Source of the DNA: Pigoraptor chileana
Taxonomy: Eukaryota > Opisthokonta > Filasterea
NCBI GenBank assembly: GCA_943704495.1
Contig: CALSCR010004176.1
Location: forward strand, 4,285 to 25,153
Direction: 5' to 3'
DNA length: 20,869 nt
Position numbers and translations under genes: made by a program. Under the pieces are notes generated by a model that did no database searches, was not told where the DNA came from, and worked only from the letters and a program-made list of their open reading frames with translations. Positions within the stretch are counted from its first letter, which is position 1. Each line of letters starts with the position of its first letter. Below are positions 15,642 to 20,869 of the stretch, in pieces.

Positions 15642-18128
15642 ATGTATCGACCGAAGGCAGGCAGGTCCATCAAGCTCTATCTTGACGAGCAAGATGTTGT
15701 CAAAACCGTCAAATTGGTCCGGGAGAATGAGGTGGTCGGCATTGATGCACCCACTGGCAGCGGCAAATCCACCAAGCTGATGGTCGCACTGGCACGTGCG
15801 TTTGGCGGTCGCGCCGTTTGCGTGGTTCCCACCGTCGTATCTGCATATTCTCTCCGGGACTACGTCGCGAAGCTCAACCCAGATCTTGCCAGCAATACGC
15901 ACACGGCCGCAGAGGGCGACATCCGTTATAATGACAGCTCTCGCCTTGTATACGCAACGGGCGGACACATTCGTCGAAAGCTAATCGGCAATCTCCGCCA
16001 AAAGCTCAGGACTGGTCAACACTCGGACGAGGCGAACCACGGCAATCTCTTTGGTTTCAGTATCATGGTGATTGACGAGGCGCACATGCAAACGATGGAC
16101 CAGGAAATTATCGGATCCATATGGCGATACGTCCGCTACAACCTGGGTCTTCCAGTACCCCGTCTCGTCCTCGCGTCTGGAACAATGTGTTCTGAAATAC
16201 TCTCTGAATATCGCGCACCTGCGTTTCACACGATGACGTCCGTCGGCTATCCAGTCAGCGTCGTCTATCACAACCGCGACTACATGCCGGCAGAACCTGA
16301 TCTGTACAAAGACGTTGCCAATCTGATCAACACCCACTTCCAGCAGGGTTACGCCCCCGCACGACAGTTTCCTGATACACAGCATGGTTTTGTTGGCGCA
16401 CGACAGGTTCCTGACACACAGCATGGTTTTGTTCCACGACTGTTTCCTGATACACAGCAAGGCTTTGGTGCCGCCCGACAGTTTCCTGACACACAGCAAG
16501 GCTTTGTTGCTGCACGACGGTGTTTTGGCCAGCAACAGGGTTTTGTTCAGCAGGCCGGGCAGGTTCCAATCTCAATTCCAACTCAAGTGGGAGATTACAC
16601 ACCACCCAACCCGCAAGCCACAGCTGCACGTGCAGTTTCACAAGGGCGACCCTCTGTTGGACGAACGTATATCCCGCGGAGTCAAAATAATGACGTGAGG
16701 GGTCACACAGACAATGACGTGAAAAGACACACAGAAATCGTCGCGCGGGGACGAAACCCCGCTTGGCTCGTTTTTGTTCCTGGGAAGGCCGAGATTGACC
16801 TCGTTCGAAATAATCTCATTGTGGATGAACGCCTGACTGTTCTTGTTGCCCACGGTGATGTTCCTCAGGACGAAATGCGTCGCATCTACGAGCCTGTGGC
16901 ACCCGGGACGGTTACGGTCATTATTGCGACCAACGTGGCGGAAACGGCCATTACCATTGATACGCTTACTGCGATTTACGACACAATGGGCGAACGGTAT
17001 GGCGAATCGTCTCCTTCAGGCGGTCACCGTCTAGCCCTCCATCCGACATCGCAGGCGTCGGCCAATCAGCGCAAGGGTCGCGTGGGTCGCACTCAGCCTG
17101 GCGTGGTTTACCGCATGTGTACGGAGAGTGGATTTGCGAGATTGCCGGCCCAGCGACCCAGCGAGATTTCTCGCGTGCCCATTCACAAGGTGTTGCTCGA
17201 GGTGCTCGACGCCGGGATCACCAGCCCAGAGGTGTTGCATCCCGTATTGGCAAGCGCTAGCACATCCGCTGCGATGGAGTTGTTCAAGAAGCTCGAGCTG
17301 TACGACGGGACGGAGGTGACTCCGCGCGGGTCGTTCATCGCGCAGTTGCCGTTGGGAGTTCGTGCTGGAGCGTTCCTGGACAAGTGGATGGCGGCGCACG
17401 CAGACGATATCTTCCCTGGCGTGGTGCTAGCGTGTATGATTGATTGCTACGGCCCGAGCTACTTTTGGTTGCCTAGAAAGCCGACTGGCGCAGCAGCCGC
17501 TTTTTATGACGAGATGCTCGATGCCCATTATCGTAAGCACCTAGAGGGTTTGGCGGGTCCAAGCGATCTCGACTGCTTTGTTAACATTTGGAACGAAATG
17601 TTGACAAAGGTGAACTCGCCAAAGCGGCATAACCCACTATCGTTTGCCGCCTGGTGCTTCAAGCGCAGCCTCAATCAGAAAAAGATGCGCGAGGTCGTTA
17701 CCGTTGCTAGGCAGGTCACGGCAACCGTCCAGCGCGCGGGCCACACTGTGCGAACTGCACCAATGCCACAGAGTGTGATCGACAAGGCAGCTGTTATCCT
17801 TCAACAGGTGTATCCAACGTTCGTCCACATTCCAGGACGCTGTAGGCCAATGTATTTGGAAAGCAAAGAAACAATAGGCCAGTATCGACTGGACACACGG
17901 GGCCGTTTTTTGGACGAGTTCGGCATTCAAGGCACACCAGAGAAGGTCATCGCAATGAGCACGAGCGAGATTGTTAATGGAAACAACGTTATGAAGTGGC
18001 TTTCTCTTTATCACAGGGTTGCGCCCGCACGGCGAAACTGTTTCAGGTTGATTAATATTACGGACAGCACTGTGGATTCGGACTTGGAATCGTATGGGTC
18101 TGATTCGGACGAATCCTTTTTGTGCTAA
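15642..18128 (+). CDS. DEAH-box RNA helicase (NPH-II/Prp type)
   Basis: Codes for 828 residues; an extension to 15582 would need a GTG start. All main superfamily 2 DEAH motifs are present: APTGSGKST (residues 36-44, Lys42), DEAH (145-148), SGT (179-181), ATNVAETAITI (429-439) and QRKGRVGR (476-483). A helicase-associated region follows (RVPIHKVLLEVLDAG, then PRGSFIAQLPLGVRAG). Such enzymes unwind RNA using any NTP; the poxvirus homologue NPH-II acts during virion transcription. An insertion of about 140 residues (232-373) separates the two RecA lobes. It is built of 13-residue repeats (QQGFVAARQFPDT type) and ends in a GC-hairpin-coded segment. A further related word (VAPARRNCF) occurs near the C-terminus, which is acidic. 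The insertion is most likely a surface loop. It shares an inverted-repeat promoter with the primase, and a palindromic element follows its stop directly. Confidence 0.95.
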   Translation: MYRPKAGRSIKLYLDEQDVVKTVKLVRENEVVGIDAPTGSGKSTKLMVALARAFGGRAVCVVPTVVSAYSLRDYVAKLNPDLASNTHTAAEGDIRYNDSSRLVYATGGHIRRKLIGNLRQKLRTGQHSDEANHGNLFGFSIMVIDEAHMQTMDQEIIGSIWRYVRYNLGLPVPRLVLASGTMCSEILSEYRAPAFHTMTSVGYPVSVVYHNRDYMPAEPDLYKDVANLINTHFQQGYAPARQFPDTQHGFVGARQVPDTQHGFVPRLFPDTQQGFGAARQFPDTQQGFVAARRCFGQQQGFVQQAGQVPISIPTQVGDYTPPNPQATAARAVSQGRPSVGRTYIPRSQNNDVRGHTDNDVKRHTEIVARGRNPAWLVFVPGKAEIDLVRNNLIVDERLTVLVAHGDVPQDEMRRIYEPVAPGTVTVIIATNVAETAITIDTLTAIYDTMGERYGESSPSGGHRLALHPTSQASANQRKGRVGRTQPGVVYRMCTESGFARLPAQRPSEISRVPIHKVLLEVLDAGITSPEVLHPVLASASTSAAMELFKKLELYDGTEVTPRGSFIAQLPLGVRAGAFLDKWMAAHADDIFPGVVLACMIDCYGPSYFWLPRKPTGAAAAFYDEMLDAHYRKHLEGLAGPSDLDCFVNIWNEMLTKVNSPKRHNPLSFAAWCFKRSLNQKKMREVVTVARQVTATVQRAGHTVRTAPMPQSVIDKAAVILQQVYPTFVHIPGRCRPMYLESKETIGQYRLDTRGRFLDEFGIQGTPEKVIAMSTSEIVNGNNVMKWLSLYHRVAPARRNCFRLINITDSTVDSDLESYGSDSDESFLC
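16335..16560 (+). repeat. in-frame 39-bp repeats in helicase insertion
   Basis: Five to six units of about 39 bp encode QQGYAPARQFPDT, QHGFVGARQVPDT, a 12-residue variant, QQGFGAARQFPDT and QQGFVAARRCFG. Lengths are multiples of three, so the frame survives. The first unit's DNA (CAGGGTTACGCCCCCGCACG) is almost the same as the 3' end of the gene at 11546 (CAGGGTTCCGCCCCCGCGCG). Confidence 0.9.
16745..16762. repeat. GC-rich hairpin GCGGGG/CCCCGC inside helicase
   Basis: A perfect 6-bp stem with an ACGAAA loop encodes ARGRNPA at the boundary between the inserted region and the second RecA lobe. Confidence 0.6.
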
Positions 18129-18130
18129 GA

Positions 18131-18210
18131 GCGTGTCCGCCGCTCACCACGGTGCCAGCTGTGTCAGCGGTGTCCAGCTGTGTCAGCGGTGTCAGCGGTA
18201 TCAGCGGTGG
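18131..18210 (+). repeat. palindromic element plus short tandem array after helicase
   Basis: A sense-oriented dispersed element (GTCCGCCGCTCACCACGG) follows the helicase stop by a few bases and folds as GAGCG-TGTCCGC-CGCTC. It is followed by copies of CAGCTGTGTCAGCGGTGTC and shortened variants to about 18210. Confidence 0.85.
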
Positions 18211-18279
18211 ATAAATGCACAGACTTTAAAGCGGATGCACGTTTTTTTTAATATCTGGTTCATGCTCGCGGTTTTGCTA

Positions 18280-18292
18280 GGAAAAAATGAAC
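18280..18292 (+). promoter_or_regulatory. early-promoter-like motif GGAAAAAATGAAC
   Basis: A near-perfect copy of the consensus, 76 bp before the ATG at 18369. Confidence 0.6.
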
Positions 18293-18368
18293 ACGTGGGA
18301 TTTCAGTCTCAAATGAAATAAACTAAGTAGATCCAAATCAGACAACTGCGCAGACGGGCGAACACAAA

Positions 18369-18983
18369 ATGGCAGACAACGCCGCAGACAACCTTGTGGA
18401 CGCCGCAAACAACCTTGTGGACGCCGCAGACAACCCCGTGGACAACCCCGTGGACAACCAAGACAGCTTCATGAATGACGTTATGCAGCTATGGGAACAA
18501 CGACGGGCAGATGCGTATGAAGGTGTGCTTCCGATGCGGCTCACCTTTCTTCCCAGCCATGAGTTTTGCACAGTGTGCGACAGCCCTATTGGCAAAACAA
18601 ACACGCTGTCGTGGGGAGTTCATACGTGCGGGTGGGCATTTTGTTCCAAGCAGGAATGCAAGGAAGTGTGTGAACAAAGAAGGGCCACGATGTTTCAGAA
18701 AACTCGATGGGCTGAGGTGTTGCAAACCGTGGACAAGCCTGTCACTGTTTGTAGAACAAATGGCGATTTGGAACACGATTGGTACGTGGATGGCATGCTT
18801 CGTCCAACTGAAATCGATCGACCGATGGTGACAGTCTACAAGAACGTGCCATCAGCTGGCGTTTTGCAAAAATCCGTTCTGGTGGACGACTTTCTTGCTC
18901 TTCAAAGTGTTCCGCCGCTTACCACGGGGTTCGGGGACGCCACGACCGGATCTGCAGACGGGCATATGCAGTCACATCTTTAA
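18369..18983 (+). CDS. zinc-finger protein, possibly FCS/VLTF-2-like
   Basis: Codes for 204 residues. The N-terminus (2-30) is a low-complexity acidic repeat (AADNLVDA units from 21-24-bp DNA repeats at 18372-18450). A probable zinc-binding domain covers residues 67-101: CTVC, then HTCGWAFCSKQEC and a further Cys101. The FCS followed by Cys resembles FCS/MYM/TRASH fingers, which in poxviruses and asfarviruses include the late transcription factor VLTF-2 type; this link is tentative. No enzymatic motif is seen. Codons near the 3' end (SVPPLTTG) come from a dispersed palindromic element at 18907-18929, so the C-terminus was probably extended or rewritten by an insertion. It is led by an early-type motif and followed after 33 bp by the A32-like gene, so the two may be co-expressed. 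Confidence 0.8.
   Translation: MADNAADNLVDAANNLVDAADNPVDNPVDNQDSFMNDVMQLWEQRRADAYEGVLPMRLTFLPSHEFCTVCDSPIGKTNTLSWGVHTCGWAFCSKQECKEVCEQRRATMFQKTRWAEVLQTVDKPVTVCRTNGDLEHDWYVDGMLRPTEIDRPMVTVYKNVPSAGVLQKSVLVDDFLALQSVPPLTTGFGDATTGSADGHMQSHL
18905..18929 (+). repeat. dispersed palindromic element in gene 3' end
   Basis: Contains TTCCGCCGCTTACCACGG. It folds as AAGTG-TTCCGC-CGCTT with one T-G wobble. The stem differs from the other copies but keeps pairing. It is in the sense orientation and read in the same frame as the macro-gene copy (PP-x-TTG). Confidence 0.75.
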
Positions 18984-19016
18984 GAGCGTGTGCTGTAGTT
19001 TTTAGAAATTTTATGT

Positions 19017-19832
19017 ATGCTTGATGTAATGGCGGGTGACGACAAACAGCTCCAAAAGATTCACTGGGAACTGACAAGAGCTGGCAATTTATTTATTACA
19101 GAGGCGGTATGTGTACCTGTCAACTGGACGCCGCACATTTTGAAGTTTGGGATGAATAGAATTTCGTCGTCGTCGTTTTGTCTGTTCTACGGTGGGCGTG
19201 ATGGTAGCAGGAACGCGTGTGTGCGTGACATTCTGTACAACAAACGTGCGGAGTGGAATACAGTTGTTGCGATTTCGCCAGCGGAGGACAGCATGCCATT
19301 CTTCTCGCGGTTTATTCCGCAGGAGTTCATTCATGGCAAGTTTCACCCAGAGCTGTTCCAAACGATTCTAAGGCGTCAAAACCTGGTTGTTGGTCAAATG
19401 GATTCAATGTGCGTCTTACTTGACGACTGTGGAAATAGAGTATATCAAAATGGGGACATGACTGAGTTGGTTTCGAACAAAGAGAGGCTACAAATATCAA
19501 CGTTGTCATGCAGTGTGACAGTGAATCCAATGCACGACTTCCTTCGCAAGAAAGTCGATTTCGTGTTCATTTGCGATGAAAAATATGTCAAACAACCTAA
19601 GCTGCTCTACGAGATGTTTGGTTCCAAAGTTACGTCTTATGTGGAATTTTGTGCAATTTTGAAGAATGTGGTCAATCTTGAGCATAAGACCATTATGGTT
19701 ATCGATCCGTCGGCCACAACTGCGCAAAACATGTTCTTTTGGTACAGACCTTGCACGCACAATGAAGAGTTTCAAGTGGGAAAGTCTTTACACGAACTGC
19801 GCGTATCCGCCGCGCACCACGGTGTTTCCTGA
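19017..19832 (+). CDS. A32-like packaging ATPase relative with degraded P-loop
   Basis: Codes for 271 residues, close to normal for the family (about 250-280). The order of blocks matches the A32/FtsK-HerA packaging ATPase of nucleocytoviruses: VRDILYNK (69-76), AISPAEDSMPFFSRFIP (85-101), a Walker B-like VLLDDC (133-138), DFLRKKVDFVFI (174-185), LLYEMFG and FCAILKNV, and FWYRP near the end. Functional members pump DNA into capsids. Here the Walker A position reads GGRDGSRN (59-66): the essential Lys and the following Ser/Thr are replaced by Arg and Asn, and the sensor-region glutamine is not seen. ATP hydrolysis is therefore unlikely. It is probably a non-catalytic paralogue or partner of an active A32 elsewhere, or the virus lacks one. 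A second ATG at 19029 is possible as start. The last residues (RVSAAHHGVS) come from a dispersed element. The AT-rich leader resembles neither early motif. Confidence 0.8.
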   Translation: MLDVMAGDDKQLQKIHWELTRAGNLFITEAVCVPVNWTPHILKFGMNRISSSSFCLFYGGRDGSRNACVRDILYNKRAEWNTVVAISPAEDSMPFFSRFIPQEFIHGKFHPELFQTILRRQNLVVGQMDSMCVLLDDCGNRVYQNGDMTELVSNKERLQISTLSCSVTVNPMHDFLRKKVDFVFICDEKYVKQPKLLYEMFGSKVTSYVEFCAILKNVVNLEHKTIMVIDPSATTAQNMFFWYRPCTHNEEFQVGKSLHELRVSAAHHGVS

Positions 19833-19970
19833 TTCACTGCGGTGTTTCCTGATTCACTGCAGTGCTTCTTGATTCACTGCGGTGTTTCTTGATTCACTGC
19901 GATGTTTTTTGATTCACTCCTGAGTTTTCTGATTCTTTGGGGTGTTTCTGATTTACTGCGGTGTTTCTTG
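19799..19970 (+). repeat. palindromic element plus 20-bp tandem array at gene end
   Basis: A perfect element (GCGCG-TATCCGC-CGCGC, 19799-19815, then ACCACGG) forms the end of the A32-like gene. From 19821 seven to eight copies of a 20-bp unit (GGTGTTTCCTGATTCACTGC) follow, the first containing the stop codon. Later copies decay. Confidence 0.9.
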
Positions 19971-20027
19971 AGGATACCCGTGCGGGCGCGGCGATATGTG
20001 CTGAATGATTACGCAGGCGTGACTGTC

Positions 20028-20396
20028 TCACTGGGCTTTGCGTTTTCTTGAGACTTTAACGTCGGTAACTGCCATGTGGTCTAGGCGGCAGCAGATGGAT
20101 CCCTTTTTGTCACAATAGTTTATTACAGCGTTATCAACCCTGCTTCCATAATTGGCTTGAAGGATGCGCTGCACTTGAAGCTTCTTGCCGTTGAGCTGCA
20201 TGTATGGATACGGACACCCTTCTACAACATATGTCTCTCCCGTCCAGAGTGCGCAAGCGTCGTCGGCTAGACCAGTTCCAAAAATTGAGCCGTTTATTCG
20301 TGTTGCCATACGCAACATGGATGCATGGTGCAACTTCCATTTGTCAGGCACATTTGGTAGCTGTTTTGTTGCTAATTCTTCGTACGATTCGTTCAT
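20028..20396 (-). CDS. HNH-like (His-Me finger) protein, active site incomplete
   Basis: Codes for 122 residues. The layout recalls phage and viral HNH proteins of the type C-x-LWTG, then a glycine-rich turn with NGKK and a helix, then a Cys/His pair. Visible residues are Cys48 and WTG (51-53), Cys61, MQLNGKKLQVQRIL (66-79), Cys95, Cys102, Cys103 and His107 in CCRLDHM. The histidine normally before the arginine of the helix (AHR) is Gln76, and the usual LDHxC catalytic segment is not recognisable, so nuclease activity is doubtful. Zinc binding remains plausible. HNH proteins in large DNA viruses are often mobile or solo genes. The tail is basic (SRKRKAQ). The gene is convergent with the A32-like gene, and no early-type motif is seen upstream. 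The family call is tentative. Confidence 0.6.
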   Translation of the reverse strand: MNESYEELATKQLPNVPDKWKLHHASMLRMATRINGSIFGTGLADDACALWTGETYVVEGCPYPYMQLNGKKLQVQRILQANYGSRVDNAVINYCDKKGSICCRLDHMAVTDVKVSRKRKAQ

Positions 20397-20837
20397 TTGT
20401 ACGTTGCTTACAATCGTAGAAAATTGTTTAGAGCAAGTCTTTTAAAAAACTGAGACGTTTAATAGCCACATGAGCTAGACAGTGATCAGTGTGCTGTGCG
20501 TGCACGTCGTGCCGCACCTCACAGCCTGCGAGGACGCACCTTCGAACCGTCTTCACGATTGAGGTGCGTAGTGCCAAGGTTGTACATTATCAAGAAAAAG
20601 TAATAAAAGTTGTTGCCTTCCAAGCGCTGGGTTGTTGTACGAGAACCATGCTCACCAGTATTGTGTTGAATTGTATTCATGCGCTGGATCTCAGCGCACA
20701 ACAGACGTGTCAGGATTAGGCCGCGTTCACTGATACTGTACGTTTGTGTGTGTCGGACTGGGAGCCGTTTCACATGCTGAATCTCGGTAAGTGAACGGTT
20801 AGTCGTATCAGCATCGGGCGGCGATCATACTGAAACC
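20397..20837. other. right-end region without a convincing gene
   Basis: No ATG-initiated frame with plausible composition is seen. The longest open stretch (20519-20773, minus) starts at GTG and has no recognisable sequence. The first 75 bp are presumably the leader of the HNH-like gene. Confidence 0.5.
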
Positions 20838-20869
20838 CTGATTTTTCTGCCTGTCTGATTTTTCTGCCT
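20838..20869. repeat. 17-bp direct repeat at window end
   Basis: CTGATTTTTCTGCCT occurs at 20838-20852 and again at 20855-20869. It may be the first two units of a longer tandem array beyond the window. Confidence 0.6.

Noticed and set aside
20519-20773. 84-residue minus-strand frame
   Set aside because: Starts at GTG, has no family features and crosses low-information sequence.
1-20869. tRNA or rRNA genes
   Set aside because: No cloverleaf with a T-arm-like motif or rRNA-like conserved segment was seen by eye.

Overview
The window looks like part of a large double-stranded DNA virus of the Nucleocytoviricota, or a copy of one in a eukaryotic genome. The evidence is gene content: an archaeo-eukaryotic primase with a UL52-type zinc finger, a poxvirus NPH-II-like DEAH helicase, a relative of the A32 packaging ATPase, an MSV199 + GIY-YIG-like protein, an RNA-ligase-like protein, a macro-domain protein and a dual-specificity phosphatase, together with poxvirus/mimivirus-like A-rich early promoter motifs. 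Genes start at ATG without Shine-Dalgarno sites. Family, genus and host cannot be read from the sequence.

Layout. 1-1140 is a tandem array of about 21 copies of a 54-bp unit. 1254-5021 (-) is a 1255-residue protein with CxxC zinc-ribbon-like pairs. It diverges from an RNA-ligase-like gene (5118-6200, +), which is followed by a macro-domain gene broken by a one-base frameshift (6464-6987) that runs into a 38-bp repeat array. Next come a helical orphan (7257-8531), a second frameshifted orphan (8637-9147), a gene-poor stretch with a small acidic repeat protein (9790-10035), a dual-specificity phosphatase (10254-11468) and orphans at 11546-11995 and 12374-12757. An MSV199/GIY-YIG-like gene (12828-13667, -) has a tandem hairpin array upstream (13731-14065). 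A primase (14295-15326, -) and a DEAH helicase (15642-18128, +) diverge from a 12-bp inverted repeat made of two promoter motifs. The right end holds a zinc-finger protein (18369-18983), an A32-like ATPase with a degraded P-loop (19017-19832), an HNH-like protein (20028-20396, -) and about 470 bp with no visible gene.

How the genes fit together. Primase and helicase suggest genome replication and RNA metabolism under shared early control. The ligase-like and macro-domain neighbours would fit RNA end processing, but the first lacks the usual motif I lysine and the second is frameshifted. Several proteins keep a fold while losing key residues: the A32-like protein, the ligase-like protein, the HNH-like protein, and the phosphatase at one residue.

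The most unusual property is the density of short palindromic repeats. A dispersed element of about 23 bp (core CCGCCGCGCACCACGG) occurs at least 15 times. At the 3' ends of five genes it lies in the same orientation relative to transcription, and its stem is kept by paired base changes. A second family, encoding a 13-residue unit, is shared by the helicase and an unrelated gene. Many gene ends also carry their own short tandem array.
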